Positions 47,364 to 55,727 of a stretch of DNA of 64,000 bases are shown piece by piece. The notes under the pieces were generated by a model, which saw only the letters and a program-made list of their open reading frames with translations, was not told where the DNA came from and ran no database searches. Position numbers and translations under genes: made by a program. The DNA lies in the NCBI GenBank assembly GCA_902778455.1, contig CACYXR010000009.1:91757-155756 (forward strand), written 5' to 3'. Position 1 is the first letter of the stretch; every line of letters begins with the position of its first letter. This DNA is from an uncultured Selenomonadaceae bacterium. Its GTDB lineage: Bacteria > Bacillota > Negativicutes > Selenomonadales > Selenomonadaceae.

Positions 47364-47498
47364 TCAGCTGCTGTCATTATTTTGAGTGCAAACTACTCCG
47401 TTGTTTGGATAAGACACTGCCTTTATATAGGATTGGAACGGGACACCGTTCCCCAATATCGCCGAAATCAGTATATTGGTGTCAATCAGTATACGCAT
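47364..47498 (-). pseudogene. Truncated PIN-domain toxin (VapC-like)
   Basis: Only 44 codons: MRILIDTNILISAILGNGVP, FQSYIKAVSYPNNGVVCTQN, then a stop. The first acidic residue of the PIN active site (LIDTN) is there, but the remaining two thirds with the other catalytic acids is gone. It starts seven bases after the AbrB antitoxin stop. The region 47137-47363 holds a GCGGGAGGCT/AGCCTCCCGC hairpin (about 47200-47218) and nothing else clear. Confidence 0.7.
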
Positions 47499-47504
47499 CG
47501 TATT

Positions 47505-47786
47505 TTATTCTCCCTCGCTGCGTATCTCTTTGACCAGGTTATTGACAGCTTCATCCGAGGTTAGTCCCGACCTTTCCGCTTCCCCCTGCATTTCACTTTG
47601 CATCATCTGCATTGCATATACTGCGGAATTAACCATACGCACAACTCCCTGTTCGACAATAAAAGTCACCCGGCTTCCGCTATCAAGTCCCAACACTTTT
47701 CTTACATCTTTAGGAATCGTCACCTGTCCTTTAGCCATAACTTTTGCGTTATCTATAAAGGTTGTCGGCACAGTCGCTTCCATCAT
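47505..47786 (-). CDS. AbrB/SpoVT-type antitoxin
   Basis: 93 aa. The swapped-hairpin DNA-binding domain KVMAKGQVTIPKDVRKVLGL then DSGSRVTFIVEQGVVRMVNS, followed by a C-terminal toxin-binding tail (SGLTSDEAVNNLVKEIRSEG). AGGGGGAA before ATG. Its PIN toxin is broken downstream, leaving an orphan antitoxin. Confidence 0.9.
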   Translation of the reverse strand: MMEATVPTTFIDNAKVMAKGQVTIPKDVRKVLGLDSGSRVTFIVEQGVVRMVNSAVYAMQMMQSEMQGEAERSGLTSDEAVNNLVKEIRSEGE

Positions 47787-47859
47787 GAGTTCCCCCTCTG
47801 TTAAAAAGTAGGAAAATCCCTACTTTTACTATATCATACACCTATGAAAGAGTAAACAG

Positions 47860-47887
47860 AAAAAGCCCCGAAAATCGGGGCTTTTTT
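47860..47887 (-). terminator. Terminator of the SpoIIE-type phosphatase gene
   Basis: AAAGCCCCGA/TCGGGGCTTT stem with flanking A- and T-runs (works in both directions). Confidence 0.85.
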
Positions 47888-47892
47888 GCGCT

Positions 47893-50043
47893 TCAATTTC
47901 CCGAATACCTGAGTCCCAGCATCGTGATGTCGTCGGCCTGCTCCGCGTTTCCTGCAAAGGATTTGATGGATTCGCGCAGGCTGCCGAGCGTTTCCGAAAT
48001 CGGCGCGTTTCGATCAATACCGGAAAGCGCTTCTTTCAGCCGTTCCTCGCCGTAAAGCTCCGCCGTCTCGTTGATTGCCTCGGTGACGCCGTCGGTATAA
48101 AGGAAAATCATATCGCCGGACGTCAGCGTCATGCTGCACTGCTGATAAGCCCGTCCCTCCATCACGCCGAGGGGCTTGTCCGGCTTGCCCTCGGGCATCA
48201 GATAGCACGGCTCCTGCCCGCCCCGCAGGACAAGGGGCGGATTGTGGCCCGCGTTCACATAGACGAACTCTCCCGTCCGGAGATCGAGCACGCCGAAGAA
48301 TACCGTCACGAACATCATCTGGTCGTTGCCCTCGCAAAGGCGGTCATTGGCGTGCGCCACGACCTCGGCGAAATCGCCCCGGCTTTTCGCCGCCATCGCG
48401 AAGTTTTGCAGCACCGTCTTCGCCACGACCATGAACAGCGCGGCGGGGACGCCTTTGCCCGACACGTCCGCCACCGTGACCGCGAGACGGTTCTCGTCCA
48501 GCATATAAAAATCGTAGAAATCGCCGCCGACTTCCTTCGCGGGCGTCATACCAGCGTCGAGCTCAAAGGACGGCTGCCCGGAAAAATCCGGGGCGACACT
48601 GGGAAGCATCCCCGCCTGGATTTTGCGCGCGACGGAAAGCTCCGTGGCAATGCGCTCCTTTTCCGCCGTCGCTCGGGACAAATTTTCCATATACGCCTTG
48701 AGATCGACGGTCATGGCGTTTACGCTGTTCGCCAAAAGCTCGATCTCATCGTCGGTCTTGATTTCCAGCTTTTTGTCGAGATTGCCCTGGGCGATTTCCT
48801 TGACGCCTTCCGTCAGGGAAAGAATCGGGCGCACGAAATGCTCGGACGCTTTCGCGCTGAGCCACAGGACAAGCCCCAAAAGGATGAGCAGCAGCACCGC
48901 GCCGCCCGCCGAAAGCTGCAAAAATACGCCCTGCAGGTCGTCGGCGAATTCCCGCATCTGCCCCAGCAAGCTGTCCCGTGCGTACTGCGCCGGATAGTTC
49001 ACTTCCGTCTGCCCGACGATCTGCCCGAAGCTCCAGCCCAGAGACGCCATCGGCGCGTACGCGAGATAAACCTCCTGCCCGTCCACCGTCACAAGCTGGA
49101 CGTCGCTCTTGCCCGCCGTCATCGCCGCCGCTTCGAGGGCAAGGTCACTTTCCGCGCACTGCCGCAGATCGCGTTTTTTCTCGCTGACGGCCAGCATTCC
49201 TTCCGATTTGGACGAGAACAGGATTTCCCCGTCCCGGTTCAGGATGAAGCTGGCGGACGTGGCGCCGCCCGTACTGCCCGTCTGCAAGTAGATTTCCTCA
49301 GCGTTGCAATCAATGCCGACGACCCCCGCGAATCCCTGCGCGTCGAAAAACGGCGTTGCACAGGTGATGCAGCGATTGCCGTTGGTATCCACATAGAGGT
49401 CGGTGAAAACAGTCGCCCCTTTTTCCGCCGCCAGCTTGTACCAGTTCATTTCCCGCGGGTCATAGCTTGCAAGGAATTTCTCGGTGAACCGAAGCTCTCC
49501 GCCCTTCGGGTTTGTATCCGCCGCAATCAGCCATCCATTCCGTGAGCCGACGAATACGCCCGTATAAAAGCGCCCCAGTGGAATCAGCGTGTCGGCGATA
49601 TTCGCCGCGAGCTCCGTTTCCTGCCATAAATCTTCGCCCGATCCCGCCGCCACCGCGTCGGAAACATTCAGATACGGTTCGCCGGAAAGGATTGTACCCC
49701 TGTGGGGATCGGGAAGCGCGCGGAGAGCGTAATGCTCCGGCTTGGAAAGAATCAGGGACATCGTCTGCGCCAAAGATTCCGCATCCTGCCGCGTATGCTC
49801 TATCTCGCGCTCGACGAGCTGCGCCTTATCCGTCACATGAGCGGAAAGCCGCCGGCGCGTCTGCTCGCCCGCGAAAGACCCGACGAAACTGGAAGCGGAC
49901 TCGGCCAAAATGTTACGCCGCTCCGTCACCTTCCCCCCCGCCAGAAAAACACCGACGCACACGATCAGCAAAAGCCCGGCGAAAGACAGGACGCCGCCCG
50001 AAAGCGCAACCAGACGCATCCTGCGTCGTATATCCATCTTCAT
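47893..50043 (-). CDS. RsbU-like PP2C phosphatase with Cache sensor and HAMP
   Basis: 716 aa. Membrane helix near the N-terminus (SFAGLLLIVCVGVFLAGG), extracellular double-Cache region (about 60-375; GRFYTGVFVGSRNGWLIAAD, VFTDLYVDTNGNRCITCATP), second membrane helix (GGAVLLLILLGLVLWLS), HAMP, a coiled coil and a SpoIIE/PP2C domain with GGDFYDF, ADVSGKGVPAALFM and EQADDITMLGL (metal-binding acids). Dephosphorylates an RsbV-type STAS protein; the pair at 45463-46205 is the obvious candidate. Confidence 0.94.
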   Translation of the reverse strand: MKMDIRRRMRLVALSGGVLSFAGLLLIVCVGVFLAGGKVTERRNILAESASSFVGSFAGEQTRRRLSAHVTDKAQLVEREIEHTRQDAESLAQTMSLILSKPEHYALRALPDPHRGTILSGEPYLNVSDAVAAGSGEDLWQETELAANIADTLIPLGRFYTGVFVGSRNGWLIAADTNPKGGELRFTEKFLASYDPREMNWYKLAAEKGATVFTDLYVDTNGNRCITCATPFFDAQGFAGVVGIDCNAEEIYLQTGSTGGATSASFILNRDGEILFSSKSEGMLAVSEKKRDLRQCAESDLALEAAAMTAGKSDVQLVTVDGQEVYLAYAPMASLGWSFGQIVGQTEVNYPAQYARDSLLGQMREFADDLQGVFLQLSAGGAVLLLILLGLVLWLSAKASEHFVRPILSLTEGVKEIAQGNLDKKLEIKTDDEIELLANSVNAMTVDLKAYMENLSRATAEKERIATELSVARKIQAGMLPSVAPDFSGQPSFELDAGMTPAKEVGGDFYDFYMLDENRLAVTVADVSGKGVPAALFMVVAKTVLQNFAMAAKSRGDFAEVVAHANDRLCEGNDQMMFVTVFFGVLDLRTGEFVYVNAGHNPPLVLRGGQEPCYLMPEGKPDKPLGVMEGRAYQQCSMTLTSGDMIFLYTDGVTEAINETAELYGEERLKEALSGIDRNAPISETLGSLRESIKSFAGNAEQADDITMLGLRYSGN

Positions 50044-50162
50044 CGAAATTCTCCTCCTGCCAAAATCGGCGCGTTCTTTTCTAAAACAAGTCTATAGATT
50101 TATATTCGCCTTCCGAAAAAAAAATCCTTTTTCCGATTGATACGGAAATGACAAAAAAGCAA

Positions 50163-50196
50163 AAGAAAAACGCTCCCGCATCATCGTCGGGAGCGC
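50163..50196 (-). terminator. Terminator of the 71-aa gene
   Basis: CGCTCCCG/CGGGAGCG stem followed on the minus strand by TTTTTCTTTT. Confidence 0.7.
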
Positions 50197-50207
50197 ACTT
50201 TATAATA

Positions 50208-50423
50208 TTATTTCACTTCGTACACTGTCTTCGTCGCGAACTTGACTTTGCCTTTCGCGACAGCCTGGATCATCAGCGACAAAAGCTCTTCCTGGCTGAT
50301 CCCCATCTTCGCAGCCGTCTTCGCGAAACGGTTCTTGTCCGCCTTCCCGATGTTCGTGAACGAATCCAGGATATTCCCTTTTTCCTCGACCGCCGGCGCA
50401 GCTTTCTTGACTCCTCTCGGCAT
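50208..50423 (-). CDS. Small hypothetical protein, 71 aa
   Basis: Basic N-terminus (MPRGVKKAAPAVEEKGNILD), then FTNIGKADKNRFAKTAAKMG and SQEELLSLMIQAVAKGKVKF. It may be a small helix-turn-helix-like protein; not recognised. A good ribosome site (GGAAGGGG) lies before the ATG. Confidence 0.65.
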   Translation of the reverse strand: MPRGVKKAAPAVEEKGNILDSFTNIGKADKNRFAKTAAKMGISQEELLSLMIQAVAKGKVKFATKTVYEVK

Positions 50424-50563
50424 AAAAAACGCCCCTTCCTGTATTTTGAATTATTAACCAAAATCATCATAACATTATTGGCAAATTTTGACAAGAAAAG
50501 AATTTGGATCGTCGTAGTTTCCTCCGTTTTTTCTGATGAAAAATCGTTTGTTTCTTTTCTTCC

Positions 50564-51232
50564 TCAACCGTCATTTTTTTCGTTTTTCGCTTCTGCAATC
50601 CGATATATTTTGAACGCGTTTTTCCCGCATTTCGCGCAGCGATACCGGGACGGATGCTTGACCACAGCGCCGGCCCGCAGGTAGTAAAATTGGTTGCCGC
50701 AAGCGGAGCAAACCACTTTATAACGGTAAAGCGATTCCGATTGCCGGATGGCGTTTTGTTCCGAATAAACCTCGATATGAAGTCCCAGCGCCTCGTTCAA
50801 AAGTGCCATGCCACGGTGAAAAACTTCGCCGTGTCCCTCGCGGTGCGGAAGGCACGCGTGCAGCAGCTCATGGGCGACCACGTCGACCAGCGCAGCCGCG
50901 TTTCCGGCGAAAAAAAGGTGCCCGCTGAACGCGAGTCGGCATTCCGCGTCGTTGGCCCTCGGAATGTTGCAGGAGCCGTATTCGCGGACGCCGCGCGTGA
51001 TGCGGACAGAAAGGATTTTGCGAAGACAGGCGTTCAACCCCGCCCCGCGCAATACTTTTTCAATGACAGGACCGAGGGCGCCGATCAAATCCCGCGCCAA
51101 CAGACGCTTTTCCCAAACGGGCAGGCCGTCTGTCAGCCGCGCCCCCGTCGCCGAAAAGAATTCACGCCGCCCCTGCTCGGAAAACAGCGCGTCTCCTGTT
51201 GGGAAAGCTTCATTTTGCGGAATCGATGGCAT
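50564..51232 (-). CDS. SprT-like zinc metalloprotease domain protein
   Basis: 222 aa: VAHELLHACLPHREGHGEVF (HExxH plus third His), SRRL-like core, and a C-terminal zinc ribbon (VCSACGNQF ... YRCAKCGKN). Related to SprT/Spartan proteases that act on DNA-protein crosslinks; the exact substrate is unknown. The start overlaps the last codons of the DUF4446 gene, implying coupling. Confidence 0.88.
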   Translation of the reverse strand: MPSIPQNEAFPTGDALFSEQGRREFFSATGARLTDGLPVWEKRLLARDLIGALGPVIEKVLRGAGLNACLRKILSVRITRGVREYGSCNIPRANDAECRLAFSGHLFFAGNAAALVDVVAHELLHACLPHREGHGEVFHRGMALLNEALGLHIEVYSEQNAIRQSESLYRYKVVCSACGNQFYYLRAGAVVKHPSRYRCAKCGKNAFKIYRIAEAKNEKNDG

Positions 51233-51716
51233 TTTTCAGCGCCTGCTCCTCTTCCTTCGTCAGCGTGTAGTGGGATTTCCCGTTCTCGACGGGCTTCACA
51301 TAGCACCGGGAATCCTCCCGGGCGAAGATGCTCGAGAACACCACGCCGTTGTTGTACGCGTCCAGCATCGCGACAGCGTAGCTCAGGTCGCTGCCCATAT
51401 CCTGAAACGCAGAGAAACGCACGACGCCGACCCGCGTGATCGCCGTTTTCAAGAGTTCATCGATCCGCGCGTTCTCCGATCGAAGCTTTGCGTTTTCTTC
51501 GGCGACATGGCGCGTCTCCTCGATATGGGAAAGCAGCATCTTTTCCATCGACTGCCCTGACTCCCCGCCGCGCATCATCGTCTCATAAAGCGAGCGCAGC
51601 GCCGAAAGACGGGCGAACAGTACAATCACAAGAACAAACAGAACCGCGATCACGCCGCCCAGTACGCCGAGAGCCGCTCCGGGATTCCCCGCCACAAATG
51701 CAACAATATCATTCAT
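51210..51716 (-). CDS. DUF4446 family membrane-anchored protein
   Basis: 168 aa: one N-terminal membrane helix (ALGVLGGVIAVLFVLVIVLF), coiled coil (EKMLLSHIEETRHVAEENAK), then GVVRFSAFQDMGSDLSYAVA, MLDAYNNGVVFSSIFAREDS, the DUF4446 signature. In Firmicutes it usually lies beside parB, as here. Start ATG 51716. Confidence 0.92.
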   Translation of the reverse strand: MNDIVAFVAGNPGAALGVLGGVIAVLFVLVIVLFARLSALRSLYETMMRGGESGQSMEKMLLSHIEETRHVAEENAKLRSENARIDELLKTAITRVGVVRFSAFQDMGSDLSYAVAMLDAYNNGVVFSSIFAREDSRCYVKPVENGKSHYTLTKEEEQALKNAIDSAK

Positions 51717-51850
51717 GAAAACAAATCTTCCTCTCTTTGAACTAAAATGCCGTAAATCCAATTTTTCTCCGAAGGAGAAAACCACTCTCATCAGCATTTC
51801 AACACGGCATGCGGTCGGAGGGAGAATTCCCCCCTCCAACCTCCGATATA

Positions 51851-51874
51851 CCCCCCCGCCTAAAGAGGCGGGGG
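51851..51874. other. Strong G/C hairpin between parB and the DUF4446 gene
   Basis: CCCCCGCC TAAAGA GGCGGGGG; no T-run on the minus strand, so attenuation or RNA stability rather than a full terminator. Confidence 0.5.
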
Positions 51875-51888
51875 ACATCTTTGCCTTG

Positions 51889-52884
51889 CTATACGCTGAA
51901 CGTCTTCGAGACTTCGCGGAGCTGCTTCTTCTTGAACTCCACCTCGTCCTCGTGCTGCTTGGTCAGAGCCTCGACAGCCTCGACGATGCGGTCCAGATCT
52001 TCCTGCGTTTTGAACGTGATCTCAATCTTGCTTTTCTTTTGCCCCCAGGCAATCCGGACAGGCGAACCGAAAATCAGCTTCAGCCGGTCTTCTACGTCGG
52101 TGACGAAAACGCGCTCCGTCGTGACAGGTTCTTTCAAATGTTTCGGCTGGAAAAGGTCGGGATCCTTTTGCAGCCGCGCCACCAGTCCTTCGGCGTCCCG
52201 CGTGGACAGGTTGTTGTCGATAATGAAGTCCGCCGCCTGCTGCATCAGGTTCTGCTCCTCCAGGGCCAGAAGCGGCTTTGCCTGCCCCATGGTCAGAGCT
52301 TCCTCGACAAGGCTTTCCTGTACGCGATCCGGCAGCCGCATCAGGCGCAGGAAATTCGCGATATGGGAACGGCTCCTGCCGATGCGCTCGGAAAGCTGTT
52401 CCTGCGTCAGCCCGAATTTCTGCATCAAAAGATGATAGGCACGGGCTTCCTCTACCGCGTTCAGGTTCTCGCGCTGGACATTCTCGATCAGCGCAATTTC
52501 CGTCATTTCCTCCAGCGTGTATTTCCGGATCAGCGCGGGAATCGTATGAAGACCGGCCATTTTCGCCGCCCTGAGCCTGCGCTCGCCGGCAATCAGCTCA
52601 TATTCGCCGTTATCCGGCAGCGCGCGCACGAGAACCGGCTGCAATACGCCGTAATAACGGATGGATTCCGCCAGCTCCTCCAGCGACGCTTCATCGAATG
52701 TCTTACGCGGCTGCGCGCGGTTCGGACGAATCTTGTCCACCGGAAGCTCCCTGACGGCGGAAGCGTCGTCCGCCGCCGGAACCGGCGCGGCCTGCTTCTT
52801 TTTCTCTTCCGGCTTCGTGTCCGCCGTGCTTTTTTTGATCAGCGCGCCAAGCCCCTGGCCGCCGAGTCCTCTTTTCTTAGCCAC
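51889..52884 (-). CDS. parB: Chromosome partitioning protein ParB (Spo0J)
   Basis: 331 aa. GLGGQGLGALI start, CTPase/ParB N-domain (IRPNRAQPRKTFDEASLEEL, GVLQPVLVR, YELIAGERRLRAAKMAGL, ALIENVQRENLNAVEEA), helix-turn-helix (LTQEQLSERIGRSRSHIANF) and a C-terminal dimer domain. Binds parS, three copies of which are in this window. Start GTG 52884, preceded by AAGGAGGTG; upstream codons belong to parA. Confidence 0.97.
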   Translation of the reverse strand: MAKKRGLGGQGLGALIKKSTADTKPEEKKKQAAPVPAADDASAVRELPVDKIRPNRAQPRKTFDEASLEELAESIRYYGVLQPVLVRALPDNGEYELIAGERRLRAAKMAGLHTIPALIRKYTLEEMTEIALIENVQRENLNAVEEARAYHLLMQKFGLTQEQLSERIGRSRSHIANFLRLMRLPDRVQESLVEEALTMGQAKPLLALEEQNLMQQAADFIIDNNLSTRDAEGLVARLQKDPDLFQPKHLKEPVTTERVFVTDVEDRLKLIFGSPVRIAWGQKKSKIEITFKTQEDLDRIVEAVEALTKQHEDEVEFKKKQLREVSKTFSV

Positions 52885-53638
52885 GCGCGTCCACCTCCTT
52901 CGCCAGCTCCGCGTATACTTCCGCGCCTTTCGCGTGAATGTCGTATGCAATAATCGGCATTCCGTAGGACGGCGCCTCGCTGAGCCGCACCGTGCGCGGG
53001 ATAACCGTTTCATAGACTTTTTCCTTGAAAAATTCCCGTACCTCGTTTGCGACCTGCCCGCTGAGATTCGTACGGGAATCGAACATCGTCAACAGCACGC
53101 CGGACACTTCCAGCGCGGAATTCAGCCCATCCCGCACGAGATCCAGCGTCCGCATCAGCTCCGAGACTCCCTCCAGCGCGTAAAATTCGCACTGTATCGG
53201 GATGATGACGCCGTCCGCCGCCGTCAACGCATTAAGGCTCAAAAGGCCGAGGGACGGCGGACTGTCGATAAGGATAAAATCATAATCATCCCGCACCGCG
53301 TCAACAGCGCCCTTCAATCGAGACTCGCGCCCCTCGCCGGCCGTCGCCAGCTCGACTTCCGCGCCCGCAAGATTCACATTGGCCGGAAGCACATCGAGCT
53401 CGAATTCCGTATGGCGAATCACCGTGCGAACATCTTCTCCGCCAATCACCACATGGTAAACCGTGCGCTCCAGCGCCGTTTTGTCAAGACCGACGCCGCT
53501 GGTGGCGTTTCCCTGCGGGTCGAAATCCACAAGCAATACGCGCCGCCCCAGCGCACCAAGGCAGGCAGCCAGATTTACCGCCGTAGTCGTCTTCCCGACG
53601 CCGCCCTTCTGATTCGTAATAGCCAGCACCTTCGCCAA
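52877..53638 (-). CDS. parA: Chromosome partitioning ATPase ParA (Soj)
   Basis: 253 aa deviant-Walker ATPase: TNQKGGVGKTTTAVNLAACL, LLVDFDPQGNATSGVG, ILIDSPPSLGLLSLNAL, GVLLTMFDSRTNLSGQV. Works with ParB on origin segregation. Likely start TTG 53638 (GGCGGTGA upstream); GTG 53647 in frame is possible. Its stop overlaps parB by 8 bp. Confidence 0.97.
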   Translation of the reverse strand: MAKVLAITNQKGGVGKTTTAVNLAACLGALGRRVLLVDFDPQGNATSGVGLDKTALERTVYHVVIGGEDVRTVIRHTEFELDVLPANVNLAGAEVELATAGEGRESRLKGAVDAVRDDYDFILIDSPPSLGLLSLNALTAADGVIIPIQCEFYALEGVSELMRTLDLVRDGLNSALEVSGVLLTMFDSRTNLSGQVANEVREFFKEKVYETVIPRTVRLSEAPSYGMPIIAYDIHAKGAEVYAELAKEVDARG

Positions 53639-53729
53639 AATCTTCACCGCCTAAAGATCGTAAAAATATACTTTTTTATTATAACATAACGCAAACTCAC
53701 AGAAAAGGAAAAGAAATAACCCACAAAAA

Positions 53730-53745
53730 TGTTTCACGTGAAACA
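53730..53745. other. parS site 3, upstream of parA
   Basis: TGTTTCACGTGAAACA, perfect; lacks the upstream extension of sites 1 and 2. About 90 bp before parA, where ParB could also control the operon. Confidence 0.93.
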
Positions 53746-53800
53746 TTGGAACATATGTTCTTTTTGAAGCATTTTCTCTTCGCCGGAAATATCATCAAAT

Positions 53801-53835
53801 AAAAAACCGTGAAATTATTTTAATTCCACGGTTTG
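53801..53835 (-). terminator. Terminator of the guanylate-kinase-like gene
   Basis: AAACCGTG-AATTA/TAATT-CACGGTTT stem with an A-run on the plus strand giving U on the minus strand. Confidence 0.7.
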
Positions 53836-53880
53836 CATTCATTGCGCAAAATTGTCAGGTTATGCTCGTTCGGCGCCGGC

Positions 53881-54450
53881 TCACTGTTTGGACGCCGGCA
53901 CGTTCATGCCGAGGATGGCGAGAATCTGCCTTACTGTCGTTTCAAAGGAAATAATATTCTTCACGACATGGGTTGAAAGCTTCCAGGTGTCGAATTCCCC
54001 GTTGCTCTCGGCGTACTCGATATGGTACTTGATCTCGTCGTTGGTATGCTTCATGCGGAGCATCCGCTCGACCAGCGTGACGTAATCGACCATGACATAA
54101 ATCGACTCGAAGCTGTCCTTCAGGAGCTTGGAAAGCTGCTTGATCCCCTGTGCGTCGGAGAGGACTACGCTGCACGCATGGGTCTGGAGCGCGCCGAGGA
54201 TGTCCTGTTTCATCATGCCGTAGTATTCGCCTTTATAGGTGATTTTTACCAAAAAATCCTGCTTGAAAAACTCCTGCTTATCGACGAAACGGTACATGGT
54301 CGCCGCACCGACAGGATTCCTGGAATACGCCTCGGGGGAACGCGTCGTATAGAGAGGAATATAATTGACCCCCGCTCTCATAAGCTCACGGACGATCGCG
54401 GTCTTCCCGCTGGCATGCGGGCCGACCAATGCAAACAATTTATTTTTCAT
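53881..54450 (-). CDS. Guanylate-kinase-like P-loop protein
   Basis: 189 aa: LFALVGPHASGKTAIVRELM (P-loop), YIPLYTTRSPEAYSRNP (TTR-x-P motif of guanylate kinases), YRFVDKQEFFKQDFL, YKGEYYGMMKQDI. The lid and C-terminal part diverge from GMP kinases, so it may be a regulatory relative rather than gmk itself. Lies between parS-3 and the divergent ppx. Confidence 0.82.
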   Translation of the reverse strand: MKNKLFALVGPHASGKTAIVRELMRAGVNYIPLYTTRSPEAYSRNPVGAATMYRFVDKQEFFKQDFLVKITYKGEYYGMMKQDILGALQTHACSVVLSDAQGIKQLSKLLKDSFESIYVMVDYVTLVERMLRMKHTNDEIKYHIEYAESNGEFDTWKLSTHVVKNIISFETTVRQILAILGMNVPASKQ

Positions 54451-54672
54451 AGCGTTTCGCCTTCTTTCCGATGTTGTCGCAACGATATGCCATTATTTTT
54501 CTAGGCCTTATTTCGCATTCAATTTATTCTACCACAGAATGGAAAGAAAGAAAATAGACTTTGGAAAGATTTTTCAGATAATACGAAAGAAAATGCATGG
54601 GACAAAAGACGGGAAGGATATTTTTTAATTGACGTGGAATTAAATAATGTTTAGAAAGAAGGTGCTGGGCGG

Positions 54673-55584
54673 ATGCTTCAAGCGATGATCGATATCGGGT
54701 CGACCACGATCCGGATGGCGGTCTATGAAATCAAAGACAATCATACGACGCAGGTGATGAAGCGCAAGCATACGGTAGGGCTGTCGGCGTATGTGAAGGA
54801 CGGCGTGATGCAGGACGAGGGCGTCCGCCGCGCGGCCGAGGTCGTGTCCGAATATCGGGATTTTCTTGCGGGTATGGGAGTCAGGAATGTCGTCGCCTTT
54901 ACGACAGCGGCGCTGCGAAACGCGAAAAACAGCGCGGAAGCGGTAAAAGCCATTGAAGAAAGGACAAGCGTCCCGATCCGGGTAATCTCCGGCGAGGAAG
55001 AAGCGGCTTTCGATTTTGCCGGAGCCATCCACGATCTCGCGTCGGACAACGGCGTAATTCTCGACATCGGCGGCGGCAGCACCGAGATCGTGCTCTATCG
55101 TGCCCACCGCGTTACGCGAAAATGGAGCCTGCCTTACGGTTCCCTTTCGTTGAAGGTTTCCTATGTGCACGGGCTGCTGCCGACGCCGCAGGAAGCCGAG
55201 GAAATCCGAAAGGACGTTGCCAAGGCGGTGGAAATCTTTTGCTGCAAACTGCCGCCCATGCATGACGTCGTCGCCTGCGGCCTCGGCGGCACATTCAAGA
55301 GCGCCTGCGCGCTGTACCAAAAAATGTATTCGACGCAGGAAGACGATACGCGCATGGAGCAAAGCCGTTTCAGGGAAATGATCGCGCACTACGTTTCCGA
55401 TACGCCGCCAAAAGAGGAGGACGCCGTCCGCCTGATGCTGGCCGCCCCCGACCGCATCCATACGCTGCTGCCGGGCCTGATCCTCGCCGACGAGCTGACC
55501 GCTGAGCTGAACTGCACGGAAGTTGTATACAGCGATTCCGGCGTGCGGGAAGGATATCTGTATACTGAAATATTGAAAATATGA
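54673..55584 (+). CDS. ppx: Exopolyphosphatase / GppA family phosphatase
   Basis: 303 aa with an actin-like ATPase fold: MIDIGSTTIRMAVYEIKDN, VVAFTTAALRNAKNS, ISGEEEAAFDFAGAIHD, VILDIGGGSTEIVLY, ACGLGGTFKSA. The N-terminal catalytic core only, lacking the C-terminal domain of large Ppx proteins. Hydrolyses polyphosphate or pppGpp. Confidence 0.93.
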   Translation: MLQAMIDIGSTTIRMAVYEIKDNHTTQVMKRKHTVGLSAYVKDGVMQDEGVRRAAEVVSEYRDFLAGMGVRNVVAFTTAALRNAKNSAEAVKAIEERTSVPIRVISGEEEAAFDFAGAIHDLASDNGVILDIGGGSTEIVLYRAHRVTRKWSLPYGSLSLKVSYVHGLLPTPQEAEEIRKDVAKAVEIFCCKLPPMHDVVACGLGGTFKSACALYQKMYSTQEDDTRMEQSRFREMIAHYVSDTPPKEEDAVRLMLAAPDRIHTLLPGLILADELTAELNCTEVVYSDSGVREGYLYTEILKI

Positions 55585-55604
55585 GAGTATCCCGTACAGT
55601 TCCG

Positions 55605-55650
55605 CAGGCTCGACAAAGCAGAATTTGCTTTTGCCGAGCCTGTTTTTTTG
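55605..55650 (+). terminator. ppx terminator
   Basis: CAGGCTCG...CGAGCCTG with an inner CAAAGCA/TGCTTTG, then T7. Confidence 0.85.
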
Positions 55651-55727
55651 TTTTGTTTTATGGTATAATAAAATGCTTTGCGAAATGAGTTTATCGCAGA
55701 TACAAACGCGATTTAATACACGACAAG

